This document shows, one piece after another, positions 44,424 through 52,976 of a stretch of 64,000 nt of DNA. Below the pieces are notes generated by a model that was not told the DNA's origin, did no database searches, and saw only the letters and a list, made by a program, of their open reading frames with translations. Location: NCBI RefSeq assembly GCF_001469165.1, contig NZ_JABX01000022.1, positions 35,026 through 99,025 on the forward strand, written 5' to 3'. Positions within the stretch are counted from its first letter, which is position 1, and every line of letters begins with the position of its first letter. The stretch is from Thiohalocapsa sp. ML1 (GTDB lineage Bacteria > Pseudomonadota > Gammaproteobacteria > Chromatiales > Chromatiaceae). The position numbers and the translations under genes are program-made.

Positions 44424-46213
44424 GCGTGATGCAGACCCCGAACGGCTTTCAGCTCGACAACGGCGGCACGCGCGTCGTCGTCGACCCCGTCACCCGCATC
44501 GAAGGCCACATGCGCTGCGAGGTGAACCTGGACGAGAACAACGTCATCCGCAACGCGGTGTCCACCGGCACCATGTGGCGCGGGCTTGAGGTGATCCTCA
44601 AGGGCCGCGACCCGCGCGACGCCTGGGCCTTCACGGAGAGGATCTGCGGTGTCTGCACCGGCACGCACGCGCTCACCAGCGTGCGCGCGGTGGAGGACGC
44701 GCTCGGCATCGACATTCCCGAGAACGCCAACTCCATCCGCAACGTCATGCAATTGACATTGCAGGCGCATGACCACCTCGTGCATTTCTATCATCTGCAC
44801 GCGCTGGACTGGGTGGACGTGATCTCGGCGCTGTCGGCGGACCCGAAGGCGACCTCCACGCTGGCGCAATCCATCAGCAGTTGGCCGCTGTCCTCGCCTG
44901 GCTATTTCCGGGACGTGCAGACCCGGCTCAAGCGCTTCGTGGAGTCCGGCCAGCTCGGACCCTTCATGAACGGCTATTGGGGCAGTCCGGCCTACAAGCT
45001 GCCGCCCGAGGCCAATCTCATGGCCGTCGCGCATTACCTGGAGGCACTCGACTTCCAGAAGGAAATCGTCAAGATCCACACGGTCTACGGCGGCAAGAAC
45101 CCGCACCCGAACTGGCTCGTCGGCGGCATGCCCTGCGCCATCAACGTGGACGGCGTCGGTGCCGTCGGTGCCATCAATATGGAGCGGCTGAATCTGGTCA
45201 GCTCCATCATCGACCGCACCATCGACTTCATCGACCGCGTCTACATCCCGGACCTGCTCGCCATCGCCTCGTTCTACAAGGACTGGACCTATGGCGGCGG
45301 CCTGTCCGGCACCTCGGTGATGTCCTACGGCGACATCCCGGACCATGCCAACGACAACTCCGCCGGCAATCTGCTCTTGCCGCGGGGCGCCATCATCAAC
45401 GGCGATTTGAGCAAGATCCACGACGTGGACCTGCGCGACCCGGAGGAGATTCAGGAGTTCGTGGACCACGCCTGGTTCCGCTACAAGGACGAGTCCAAGG
45501 GGCTGCATCCCTGGGACGGCGTCACCGAGCCGAACTACGTGCTCGGCCCCAACGCCAAGGGCACCTCCACCCGCATCGAGGCGGTGGACGAGGGCGCGAA
45601 ATACTCCTGGATCAAGGCCCCGCGCTGGCGCGGCCACGCCATGGAGGTCGGCCCGCTGGCGCGCTGGGTCATCGGCTATGCGCAGGGCAACCCGGAGTTC
45701 AAGGAGCCGGTGGAGAAGGTGCTGACGGACCTGGGGCTACCGCTGACCGCGCTGTTCTCGACGCTCGGGCGCACCGCCGCGCGCGGGCTGGAGGCGAGCT
45801 GGGCGGCGCACAAGATGCGCTACTTCCAGGACAAGCTCGTCGCGAACATCAAGGCCGGCGACACGGCCACGGCGAACATCGAAAAGTGGGAGCCGCGCAC
45901 CTGGCCCAAGCGCGCGAAGGGCGTCGGCACCACGGAGGCGCCGCGCGGGGCCCTCGGCCACTGGATCGTCATCGAGAAGGGCAAGATCGACAACTACCAG
46001 GCGGTGGTGCCCACCACCTGGAACGGCTCGCCGCGCGACCCGGCCGGCAACATCGGCGCCTTCGAGGCGGCGCTGATGAACACCCCGGTCGCCAAGGCCG
46101 AGGAGCCGCTCGAGATCCTGCGCACGCTGCACAGCTTCGACCCCTGCCTGGCCTGCTCGACGCATGTGATGGGGCCGGATGGGGGGGAGGTGATGCGGGT
46201 GAAGGTGAGGTAG
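44420..46213 (+). CDS. hupL: HupL, uptake [NiFe]-hydrogenase large subunit
   Basis: The catalytic subunit oxidising H2. 597 residues as a precursor. The N-terminal nickel-binding motif is [15 protein letters not shown]; the C-terminal one is DPCLACSTH, after which about 15 residues would be cut off by HupD to close the site. The start overlaps the hupS stop, so translation is coupled. Only two bases after its stop begins a heptamer repeat array, and a 267-base gap with inverted arrays separates it from hupC. Confidence 0.98.
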   Translation: MSVMQTPNGFQLDNGGTRVVVDPVTRIEGHMRCEVNLDENNVIRNAVSTGTMWRGLEVILKGRDPRDAWAFTERICGVCTGTHALTSVRAVEDALGIDIPENANSIRNVMQLTLQAHDHLVHFYHLHALDWVDVISALSADPKATSTLAQSISSWPLSSPGYFRDVQTRLKRFVESGQLGPFMNGYWGSPAYKLPPEANLMAVAHYLEALDFQKEIVKIHTVYGGKNPHPNWLVGGMPCAINVDGVGAVGAINMERLNLVSSIIDRTIDFIDRVYIPDLLAIASFYKDWTYGGGLSGTSVMSYGDIPDHANDNSAGNLLLPRGAIINGDLSKIHDVDLRDPEEIQEFVDHAWFRYKDESKGLHPWDGVTEPNYVLGPNAKGTSTRIEAVDEGAKYSWIKAPRWRGHAMEVGPLARWVIGYAQGNPEFKEPVEKVLTDLGLPLTALFSTLGRTAARGLEASWAAHKMRYFQDKLVANIKAGDTATANIEKWEPRTWPKRAKGVGTTEAPRGALGHWIVIEKGKIDNYQAVVPTTWNGSPRDPAGNIGAFEAALMNTPVAKAEEPLEILRTLHSFDPCLACSTHVMGPDGGEVMRVKVR

Positions 46214-46215
46214 GA

Positions 46216-46252
46216 AGTACGGAGTGCGGAGTACGGAGTACGGAGTACGGGG
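46216..46252. repeat. Heptamer array (AGTACGG) directly after hupL
   Basis: Five tandem 7-base units: AGTACGG, AGTGCGG, then three AGTACGG, starting two bases past the hupL stop. It is complementary to the larger array 46366-46466. Confidence 0.9.
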
Positions 46253-46365
46253 GCACGCGCCAGACGCGTGGCGCGCCGGCGCAATTGCGGCGCTTTCCCC
46301 GGATTCCGACGCCGCACTCCGCATCCGACATCGCGCCCGGCGCGGGCCGTAATGGAGGCACGGCC

Positions 46366-46466
46366 CCCCGTACTTCGTACCCCGTACTCCGTACCCCGTA
46401 CTCCGTACCCCGTACTCCGTACCCCGTACTCCGTACCCCGTACCCCGTACCCCGTACTCCGTACTA
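46366..46466. repeat. Inverted heptamer array (CCGTACT/CCGTACC) upstream of hupC
   Basis: About fourteen tandem 7-base units, mostly alternating CCGTACC and CCGTACT, ending 14 bases before the hupC start codon. Being the reverse complement of the array after hupL, it can fold with it into a long stem enclosing the intervening 113 bases. Confidence 0.9.
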
Positions 46467-46480
46467 TTCCCGAGAAACCG

Positions 46481-47209
46481 ATGAGCACCACCCCCGAAGA
46501 TCTCCTCCGCGAGCGGCGCCGCCGCAACATCCCGGTCCAGCGCCGCACGGCGGTCTATGTCTACCAGGCACCGCTGCGCATTTGGCACTGGGTCAATGCG
46601 CTGTCCATTACCGTGCTGGCCGTTACCGGCTGGTTCATCGCGAACCCGCCGCCGAGTATGCCGGGGGCGGCGAGTGATCATTTTCTGATGGGCTACATCC
46701 GCTTCTTCCACTTCTCCGCGGCCTATGTCTTCGCCGCGGCGTTCGTGTTTCGGCTGTATTGGGCCTTCGTCGGCAACCGCTATGCGCGGCAATTGTTCAC
46801 GCTGCCGTTTTGGCGCAAGAGCTTCTGGGAGGAGCTCTGGCACGAGGTGCGCTGGTACGCCTTCGTCGAGAAAGAGCCGCGCAAGTATTACGGCCACAAC
46901 CCGCTGGCGCATTTGTTCATGGTCGTCATCATCACCGTCGGCGGCATCATGATGATGATCACCGGCTTTGCGCTCTATGCCGAGCAGACCGGCTTGGGGA
47001 GCTGGCAGGATCAGCTCTTCGGCTGGCTGATTCCGCTGGTGGGGCAGAGCCAGGACGTGCGCATCTGGCACCACTGGGGCATGTGGGTCATCACCGTGTT
47101 TGTGATGCTGCACGTGTATACGGCCATTCGCGAGGACGTCATGTCCCGCCAGAGCCTCATCAGCACGATGATTAGCGGCTGGCGGATGTTTAAGGACGAT
47201 AGACCTTGA
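46481..47209 (+). CDS. hupC: HupC, Ni/Fe-hydrogenase b-type cytochrome
   Basis: The di-heme membrane cytochrome that anchors HupSL and passes electrons to quinone. 242 residues with four transmembrane helices. Heme-ligand histidines lie in PLRIWHWVNALSITVLA, FFHFSAAYVFAAAFVFRLYW, and VRIWHHWGMWVITVFVMLHV. The start is ATG 46481 (MSTTPEDLLRERRRRN). The gene is separated from hupL by 267 bases of repeats, which is unusual because hupSLC are normally tightly spaced. Confidence 0.96.
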   Translation: MSTTPEDLLRERRRRNIPVQRRTAVYVYQAPLRIWHWVNALSITVLAVTGWFIANPPPSMPGAASDHFLMGYIRFFHFSAAYVFAAAFVFRLYWAFVGNRYARQLFTLPFWRKSFWEELWHEVRWYAFVEKEPRKYYGHNPLAHLFMVVIITVGGIMMMITGFALYAEQTGLGSWQDQLFGWLIPLVGQSQDVRIWHHWGMWVITVFVMLHVYTAIREDVMSRQSLISTMISGWRMFKDDRP

Positions 47210-47212
47210 GTC

Positions 47213-47257
47213 AGGAACTAGGAACTAGGGGCTAGGGGCTAGGGGCTAGGGGCTAGG
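47213..47257. repeat. Heptamer array (GGGCTAG) between hupC and hupD
   Basis: About six 7-base units: GGAACTA twice, then GGGCTAG four times, starting four bases after the hupC stop and ending 17 bases before the hupD start. Confidence 0.9.
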
Positions 47258-47274
47258 CGTGGGAGATCGAGAAC

Positions 47275-47922
47275 GTGCGTGACGATTGCGGTTACCCGCG
47301 GGTGCTGGTGCTCGGTATTGGGAATATTTTGTGGGCGGATGAGGGGTTCGGGGTGCGGTGCGTGGAGGCGATGGCGGGGCGCTATCGGTTTGCGGACCAC
47401 GTGACGCTGCTCGACGGCGGCACCCAGGGGCTGTACCTCGTGGACCAGGTGCGGGCCGCCGATGTGCTTGTGGTGTTCGACGCGGTGGACTACGGCCTGG
47501 CCGCGGGGGAGCTCAAGCGCGTGGAGGGCGAGGACGTGCCGAAGTTCCTGGGCGCGAAGAAGATGAGCCTGCACCAGACGGGCTTTCAGGAGGTACTCGC
47601 GCTGGCCGCGCTGCTCGGTGATGCGCCGTCGCACCTGCTCTTGGTGGGCGTGCAGCCGGAGATGCTGGAGGATTTCGGCGGGAGTCTTAGGCCCTGTGTG
47701 AAGGCGCAGATCGAGCCCGCCGTGGCGGTGGCGCTTGCGTATCTCGCCGGTTTCGGTGTCGTGCCGCTGGCCGAGGGCGTGCCCGCGGTGCCCGTTGAGC
47801 CGCCGCATCCGGCGCTGAACCTCCGCGCCTACGAGGCGGGCCGCCCATCGCCCGCCGACGCCTGCCGCAGCGGCGATGCGCGGGTCCTCGGGCGTCTGGA
47901 GCTCAAGGCCGGGAACTGCTGA
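47275..47922 (+). CDS. hupD: HupD, hydrogenase maturation endopeptidase
   Basis: Nickel-dependent protease that removes the HupL C-terminal peptide. 215 residues. Nickel ligands by family position: Glu in GIGNILWADEGFGVR, Asp in VVFDAVDYG, and His in KKMSLHQTGFQEVLA. It begins with GTG at 47275 just downstream of a heptamer array; GGGAG precedes it. The C-terminal 40 residues are longer than in enteric HyaD. It overlaps the next frame by the TGATG junction at 47920-47924. Confidence 0.95.
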   Translation: MRDDCGYPRVLVLGIGNILWADEGFGVRCVEAMAGRYRFADHVTLLDGGTQGLYLVDQVRAADVLVVFDAVDYGLAAGELKRVEGEDVPKFLGAKKMSLHQTGFQEVLALAALLGDAPSHLLLVGVQPEMLEDFGGSLRPCVKAQIEPAVAVALAYLAGFGVVPLAEGVPAVPVEPPHPALNLRAYEAGRPSPADACRSGDARVLGRLELKAGNC

Positions 47923-48010
47923 TGGGCATCGCGGTTCCGATGCAGGTACGGAGCGCGCGCGCGGCGCCGCCGGTGCCCGAGGTCGGCGACACCGGCCAGC
48001 ACACAATAAT
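47922..48010 (+). pseudogene. Possible hupF (HypC-like chaperone) remnant
   Basis: The frame starting at the hupD stop reads MGIAVPMQV, like the MC(L/I)G(I/V)P-x-QV start of HypC/HupF chaperones but with Gly in place of the essential Cys2. Similarity fades after nine residues. HupF normally lies between HupD and HupG, exactly here. The frame runs on into hupG, so a longer fused protein is possible, though a strong AGAGGAG site before 48048 argues against it. Confidence 0.35.
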
Positions 48011-48047
48011 GAGCACGAAAAGATCACCTGCCAGAGGAGCTTGTTCC

Positions 48048-48494
48048 ATGACCGCACCGCCCATTGCCGCGCTGCTCACCGTCCATCGCCTGCCGTTGGT
48101 GCAGGCGGGCGATCTTGGTTTCTTCCTTGAGCCCGGACGCTATCACCTGTTGTTCATTGCCGGCGACCCGGTCAAGTACCCGGAGGCACTCGACGTCGCG
48201 GTGGTGCTGCCGGAGCTGCTCCGGACCTTCCGCGGCCGCTTCGGTGCCGCGCTGGTGGCGCCCGAGTCCGAGCACGAGCTGCATGCCCGCTACGGCTGCA
48301 CGCGCTGGCCGGCGCTGGTGCTGCTGCGCGGCGACGCCTACGTCGGCAGTATCGAGCGCATGCGCGACTGGGATGACTACAAGCTCGAGCTGGAGCGCCT
48401 GCTTGCGGCGCCGCCGCAGCGCGCGCCCGGCGTCGGCATCCCGGTCGCCGCCGAGCCGGCGGACCCCCATCACATCGCCGGAGGCTGCCACTGA
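48048..48494 (+). CDS. hupG: HupG/HyaE, hydrogenase maturation protein (thioredoxin-like)
   Basis: A 148-residue thioredoxin-fold chaperone of the HyaE/HupG family that assists export and assembly of the small subunit. Family features: YHLLFIAGDPVKYPEALDVA, VVLPELLRTFRGRF, YGCTRWPALVLLRGDAYVGS and the terminal HHIAGGCH. It has no CxxC, as expected. The start at 48048 is supported by AGAGGAG eight bases upstream. It overlaps hupH. Confidence 0.9.
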   Translation: MTAPPIAALLTVHRLPLVQAGDLGFFLEPGRYHLLFIAGDPVKYPEALDVAVVLPELLRTFRGRFGAALVAPESEHELHARYGCTRWPALVLLRGDAYVGSIERMRDWDDYKLELERLLAAPPQRAPGVGIPVAAEPADPHHIAGGCH

Positions 48495-49432
48495 TGGATG
48501 GAAACCCCGCTGCGCTCGGCCGCGCCATCCCCGCCGGTGCCGTCGGCCCCGGCACCCAGCCGACCGAGTCGGACGGCGCACAGCTCGACTATCTCGCGCT
48601 GCCCGGCGCCATGAGCACCTATCGGCAACCGCGGCTAGCGGAGCCGGAGGACGCCGCCGGCTGCGCTGCCGGGCTCGCGGCGCTGGCGTCGCTGCACGCG
48701 CTGTTGGCGGGCTATCGGGTCGGCGCCGTTGGGCAGGTCATGGACCTTGCTCTGCTGCCGGCGGCGGACCGGCTGCTGGTGACCGACAGCCTGGGTGAGG
48801 GCGAGGTCAGCATCCTGTGCAGCGTCGCCGACGGCACAGCGGCGCCCGACGGTATCGCGATCGTGCCGGAGGTCGAGGCGCAGGAGACCCGGCTCGCCGG
48901 CGTCTGGCGCGTGCGTAGTGCCCCGGACGGCACCGGCGGCTGGCGCCGCGACGTGCTCGAGGTGGCGGACGTGCCCGGCTTCGTGCGTGCGCACGCCTTC
49001 AGTGCGGCGGTCACGGCGCTCGCGCTGCCCGAGCAGTTGCCGGACGGCGTGATGAACGCCCCCGGCGTGCTCGCCGAGCTGGCCGAGCAGGTGGCGGCGC
49101 GACAGGACGGCGCCGACGCGCCCGCGCTGCCCCATGTCGTCAACCTGACCCTGCTGCCGCAGACGGAGGCCGACCTCGCCTGGCTCGGCGCGCGGCTCGG
49201 CCGCGGTCCGGTGAGCGTGCTCTCCCGCGGCTATGGCAACTGCCGCGTCACCGCCACGGCACTCGCCGGCGTCTGGTGGGTGCAGTATTTCAACGCCGAC
49301 GACAAGCTGATCCTGAACACGCTGGAGGTCACCGACGTGCCGGCCGCGGTGCTCGCCGCACAGGAGGACATCGACGACAGTGCCGTGCGACTGGGCGAGA
49401 TCCTGTGCGCGCTGACGGGGGCCGACGCATGA
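48494..49432 (+). CDS. hupH: HupH/HyaF, hydrogenase expression/formation protein
   Basis: A 312-residue member of the HupH/HyaF family needed for small-subunit maturation. The two repeated halves are visible: GEGEVSILCSVADG with LAGVWRVRSAPDGTGGWRRD, and GPVSVLSRGYGNCRVTATAL with LAGVWWVQYFNADDKLILNT. YRQPRLAEPED near the start is typical. Its start (TGATGG) and end (CATGA) overlap both neighbours, so hupG-H-I-J are translationally coupled. Confidence 0.93.
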   Translation: MDGNPAALGRAIPAGAVGPGTQPTESDGAQLDYLALPGAMSTYRQPRLAEPEDAAGCAAGLAALASLHALLAGYRVGAVGQVMDLALLPAADRLLVTDSLGEGEVSILCSVADGTAAPDGIAIVPEVEAQETRLAGVWRVRSAPDGTGGWRRDVLEVADVPGFVRAHAFSAAVTALALPEQLPDGVMNAPGVLAELAEQVAARQDGADAPALPHVVNLTLLPQTEADLAWLGARLGRGPVSVLSRGYGNCRVTATALAGVWWVQYFNADDKLILNTLEVTDVPAAVLAAQEDIDDSAVRLGEILCALTGADA

Positions 49433-49632
49433 CGGACGCCACCGCCACCGCCACCGCCACCGCCACCGACGCCATCCGCATGGAGTGCCGCATCTGCTGG
49501 CACGTCTACGACCCCTCGGCCGGCGACGAGCTGGGCCAAGTGGCGCCAGGCACGGCCTTTTCGGACCTGTCGGAAGACTGGCGCTGCCCCAACTGCGACG
49601 CGGCGCGGGAGCTGTTCCTTGTCCGCGACTGA
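49429..49632 (+). CDS. hupI: HupI, rubredoxin
   Basis: A 67-residue rubredoxin. The iron ligands are in MECRICWHVYD and WRCPNCDAA; the intervening GQVAPGTAFSDLSEDW is standard. In uptake-hydrogenase operons this protein supports assembly of HupS iron-sulfur clusters under oxygen. The N-terminus has an unusual Ala-Thr run (TDATATATATATDA) made by a hexanucleotide repeat, probably an unstructured extension. Confidence 0.95.
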   Translation: MTDATATATATATDAIRMECRICWHVYDPSAGDELGQVAPGTAFSDLSEDWRCPNCDAARELFLVRD

Positions 49633-50143
49633 CGCCGACACGCAGAGCGATGTCGAGCGTACCGGCGCCCGGCTCGCCGGCGCCTTTGACCGGGTCCACC
49701 GCGAGCGCATGGCGGGCCTGCCGATCCTGCACACGGGGCTCGCCGTCGCCGTGGTCGGCGGGCGCGATTGGCAGGGGCACTGGCTCGGCGTGCTGATCAC
49801 GCCTTGGTGCATGAACCTGGTCGTGGTGCCGGCGCCCGGCTCCACGTACGCGGCGGCGGGCGAGGGCACCACGCTGCGGCTCGCGTTTCCGGCGGGGCGT
49901 TTCGACTTCATCGTGTCCAGCGTGGAGGACCTCGGCCCCTTCGCGGCCTGCTCGCTGTTCTCGCCGATGCACGGCTTTGCGGACCAGGCCGGCGCGGAGG
50001 CCGTCGCGGCCGAGGTGCTGGCCGAGCTGTTTACGCCAGAGCCCGGCGCCGCGTCGCAACGGGCCGGCGACGCCAGGGCGCAGCCCGAGGGCTCGGGCGT
50101 CAGCCGGCGCGAGCTGTTGCGCGGCAGTTTTCGCAGCTCTTGA
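49619..50143 (+). CDS. hupJ: HupJ/HybE, hydrogenase assembly chaperone
   Basis: A 174-residue member of the HybE family that holds the large subunit until export. The family core is present: MAGLPILHTGLAVAVVGGRD, WLGVLITPWCMNLVVVPA and FSPMHGFADQAGAEAVA. It starts with TTG at 49619 inside the end of hupI, with GGGAG at suitable distance. The C-terminal 25 residues (SGVSRRELLRGSFRSS) are outside the core and resemble a Tat-like RR stretch at the wrong end, of no clear meaning. Confidence 0.9.
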   Translation: MSATDADTQSDVERTGARLAGAFDRVHRERMAGLPILHTGLAVAVVGGRDWQGHWLGVLITPWCMNLVVVPAPGSTYAAAGEGTTLRLAFPAGRFDFIVSSVEDLGPFAACSLFSPMHGFADQAGAEAVAAEVLAELFTPEPGAASQRAGDARAQPEGSGVSRRELLRGSFRSS

Positions 50144-50179
50144 TTGAACCTGCTGCCACGGAGGCTGTTACCTTTCAGC

Positions 50180-51766
50180 ATGGCCACGTCGCGGATCCCA
50201 GCAAGCCACAAGCCCTCCACCGTCCTTGTCGTGGAGCCGCCGGTCGCGTCGGCCCCATCGCTCGCGGCGGCCCTGGAGCACGGTTTTCCGCTGCGCCGCG
50301 CCACCACCGCGGCGGCGGCCATGGCGGCGTTGGACGGCGGCGGCGTGCAGGTGGTGGTGGCCGAGCAACGGCTGCCGGATCAGACCGGGCTGGAGCTGCT
50401 CGCGGCCGTGCGCGCACGCTGGCCGGATCTGGTGCGGGTGCTGGTCACGCCGGCGGAGGACGTGGACAAGGCCATTGCCGACATCGCCCGCAGCGGGCTT
50501 TATCACTACCTGACCCGGCCCGTGCACCCGCAGAAGCTGCTCCTGACCGTGACCAACGCCTGCCGCCTGTCGCGACTGCGGCGCGACAACGAGCGCCTGC
50601 TCGCCGCGCGCCGCCCCGGCGCCGTGCACACATCGAGCCTGGCCCCGGACCCCTGGGACCGGCGCGAGCGCAGTTGGTGTCTCGATGCCGTCGTGCGCGG
50701 GCCGGACAGCCCGCTGGAGCCCCTGTGCGATCAGGTCGCGCGCGTGGCCCCCTACGACATTCCGGTGCTCCTGACCGGCGAGTCCGGCACCGGCAAGGAG
50801 CTCTTCGCCCGCGCGCTGCACGTCAGCAGCCTGCGCGCGCAGATGCCCTTCGTCGCCGAGAACTGCGGCGCGCTGCCGGATCAGCTCCTGGAGAGCGAGC
50901 TGTTCGGCCATCGCAAGGGCGCCTTCACCGGCGCCGTCGCCGACCACATCGGGCTGTTCGAGCAGGCGGACGGCGGCACCGTGTTCCTAGACGAGATCGG
51001 CGATGTCTCGCCCGCCTTTCAGGTGAAGCTCTTGCGCGTGCTCCAGGAGGGCGAGATCCGCCCCATCGGTAGCGATCAGCGCCGGCAGGTGGACGTGCGC
51101 GTCATCGCCGCGACCAACAAGGACCTGGAGCAGGCCTTGCTCGCCGGCAGCTTCCGCCACGACCTCTACTACCGGCTCGCCGGCGTCACGCTGCACCTGC
51201 CGCCGCTGCGCCGGCGCTTGGGCGACCTCGCGCCCATCGCCGAGCGGCTCCTGCGCGAGACGGCAGCGGCCTTCGGCACGCCGCTGCAGCGCCTGAGCGC
51301 GGAGGCGCTCGGGCTGCTTGCGCGCTACCACTGGCCGGGCAACATCCGGGAGCTGCGCAGCGAGCTCCAACGCATGGTGATCTTGAGCGACGGCAGTCCG
51401 GAGCTCGGCCCGCAGCTCATCGGCGCCAAGGTGCTGGCCCGCGCCGCCGTCAGCGATGCGCTGCCTGTCGGCGGCGCGACGCTGCGCGAGCGGGTGGAGG
51501 CGCTCGAAGCCGGCATCCTGTCCGAGACCCTCACCCGCTGCGGCGGCAACAAGAGCCGCGCCGCGGCGGAGCTTGGTCTGTCCCGCGTGGGGCTGCGCAG
51601 CAAGCTCGCCCGCTACGCGCTCGACGGCGGCGAGCCGGAGCCCGCCGACGACGCCGAGCAGGAGCCGGGTCACGACCGGCCTGAGCCCGACGCCGCGGCG
51701 GCAGCCGACGTGCCGGGGGCGAAGGTGCGCCATCTGCGCCGGCCCGGGCCGGCCCCGAGCGGCTGA
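50180..51766 (+). CDS. hupR: HupR, NtrC-family transcriptional activator with degenerate receiver
   Basis: A 528-residue regulator: receiver-like domain (residues 12-130), AAA+ sigma-54-interaction domain (about 170-410) with Walker [15 protein letters not shown] loop and FLDEIGDV, and a Fis-type HTH (about 457-480, [20 protein letters not shown]). The ATPase and the GAFTGA loop look functional. The receiver does not: the acidic pair reads VVEPP, the phosphoacceptor position has Glu62 ([13 protein letters not shown]) in place of Asp, and the conserved Lys is Arg113 (LTRPV). It is therefore unlikely to be switched by phosphorylation. The start at 50180 is an ATG 37 bases after hupJ. No HupT kinase is visible in the window. 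Confidence 0.92.
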   Translation: MATSRIPASHKPSTVLVVEPPVASAPSLAAALEHGFPLRRATTAAAAMAALDGGGVQVVVAEQRLPDQTGLELLAAVRARWPDLVRVLVTPAEDVDKAIADIARSGLYHYLTRPVHPQKLLLTVTNACRLSRLRRDNERLLAARRPGAVHTSSLAPDPWDRRERSWCLDAVVRGPDSPLEPLCDQVARVAPYDIPVLLTGESGTGKELFARALHVSSLRAQMPFVAENCGALPDQLLESELFGHRKGAFTGAVADHIGLFEQADGGTVFLDEIGDVSPAFQVKLLRVLQEGEIRPIGSDQRRQVDVRVIAATNKDLEQALLAGSFRHDLYYRLAGVTLHLPPLRRRLGDLAPIAERLLRETAAAFGTPLQRLSAEALGLLARYHWPGNIRELRSELQRMVILSDGSPELGPQLIGAKVLARAAVSDALPVGGATLRERVEALEAGILSETLTRCGGNKSRAAAELGLSRVGLRSKLARYALDGGEPEPADDAEQEPGHDRPEPDAAAAADVPGAKVRHLRRPGPAPSG

Positions 51767-51847
51767 GCGGCTGATTGGTGTCGTTTTCCTGAGTCTGCCG
51801 GCGCCGGATGAAGACGTCGTCGGCACTGCCGAGCACGATGCCTGCCA

Positions 51848-52744
51848 TCAGTCATCGACGCCGACGATGACGCTTGCGGTGGGGAACAGGGCGCAGGCCG
51901 GTCCCTGCTCGACGATGCCGAGCGGCGAGAGCTCGGCGGCGTCGATGACGCCGCGCACCGTCACGCCACCGTCGAGGGCCACCACCACCTCCGCGGGCCC
52001 GTCGCTGCGCGTGATGCGCTGCACCCGGCCGCAGAGCACGTTGGTACCGGGTTCCGCCGCCTGTGGCGCCGGCGCGATGGCAACGGCCACGGCCTTGACC
52101 AGCGCCCAGACGTTGCGGCCCGGCCGCAGCGCAAGGACCTCGACGCTCTCGTTGGTGATGCCGGCGACGATGCGCTGGCCGCCCGGGAGCGCGATCTGCA
52201 GCTCTGCATCCACGGGGCGCGCCGTCACCGCGACGACCCGGCCGAGAAACTGATTGCGCGCGCTGGTGCGCAGCGACAGCCGCCGGAGCAGGTCGAGCGT
52301 GGCGCCGGCGTCCCCCAGCGCCGCATTGACGCCGACGAGAAAGCGCTGGTACTCCGCGGCGATGGTGCGGTAGGCGGCGATGAGCCGGCGGCCCTCGTCC
52401 GTGAGCCGGGCGCCGCCGCCGCCGCGCCCGCCGGTGGCGGTGGAGACCACCGGGGCGGGGGCGACATTGTTGATGGCGTCCACTGCGTCCCAGGCGGCCT
52501 TGTAACTGACGCCGACGGCCTTCGCGGCCTGCGTGATGGAGCCGCGCGCGTCGATCTGCTCCAGCAGCGCGATGCGGTCCTCGCCCAGGAAGGCCGTCTC
52601 GTGCACGTTGAGCCAGACCTGGCCCGCCACGTTGAGCGGATTCTTGCCCGGCGGCGGCGGCGCGGCGGGAGCGCCGGCGGTGTTTGCCGTGCGCTGGTCG
52701 CCGGCGCGGACGGCCGGACCCGGCGGCTTGTGCTGCTTCGGCAT
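51848..52744 (-). CDS. modE: ModE, molybdate-responsive regulator
   Basis: A 298-residue regulator: an N-terminal LysR-like winged helix (about residues 52-115, EDRIALLEQIDARGSITQAA, KAVGVSYKAAWDAVDAINNV, then RGGGGARLTDEGRRL) and two Mop/TOBE domains (about 160-225 and 230-297, SARNQFLGRVVAV and GTNVLCGRVQRITRSDGPAE) that bind molybdate. It normally represses the molybdate transporter; none is in the window. It has an unusual Pro/Ala-rich 50-residue N-terminal extension. It converges on hupR. Confidence 0.93.
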   Translation of the reverse strand: MPKQHKPPGPAVRAGDQRTANTAGAPAAPPPPGKNPLNVAGQVWLNVHETAFLGEDRIALLEQIDARGSITQAAKAVGVSYKAAWDAVDAINNVAPAPVVSTATGGRGGGGARLTDEGRRLIAAYRTIAAEYQRFLVGVNAALGDAGATLDLLRRLSLRTSARNQFLGRVVAVTARPVDAELQIALPGGQRIVAGITNESVEVLALRPGRNVWALVKAVAVAIAPAPQAAEPGTNVLCGRVQRITRSDGPAEVVVALDGGVTVRGVIDAAELSPLGIVEQGPACALFPTASVIVGVDD

Positions 52745-52976
52745 GGCTTGGTCGAATTGGCGTTGGTCGAATGCTGGGGGTAAGGCTTCGCGGGCGCGGC
52801 GCACAGCATCGCAGATCGGCCGGCGCGGCTCCAGCCATGCGCCCGCCGTGGAAAAGGGTCGGCGGACGCCGTCGGACCTGGTTGCGACGCGACCTTGCCC
52901 GGCGGCGGCTTGCGCCCGGGGCCTGCGCGTGGTTCGCTTTGCGCCCCGCCGCAACCCGCCCATGCCGAGCCGAGCC

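Noticed and set aside
46268..46480. Long N-terminal extension of HupC with a TPYSVPRTPYPVLRT repeat
   Set aside because: This is the translation of the heptamer array; the family start at 46481 follows it.
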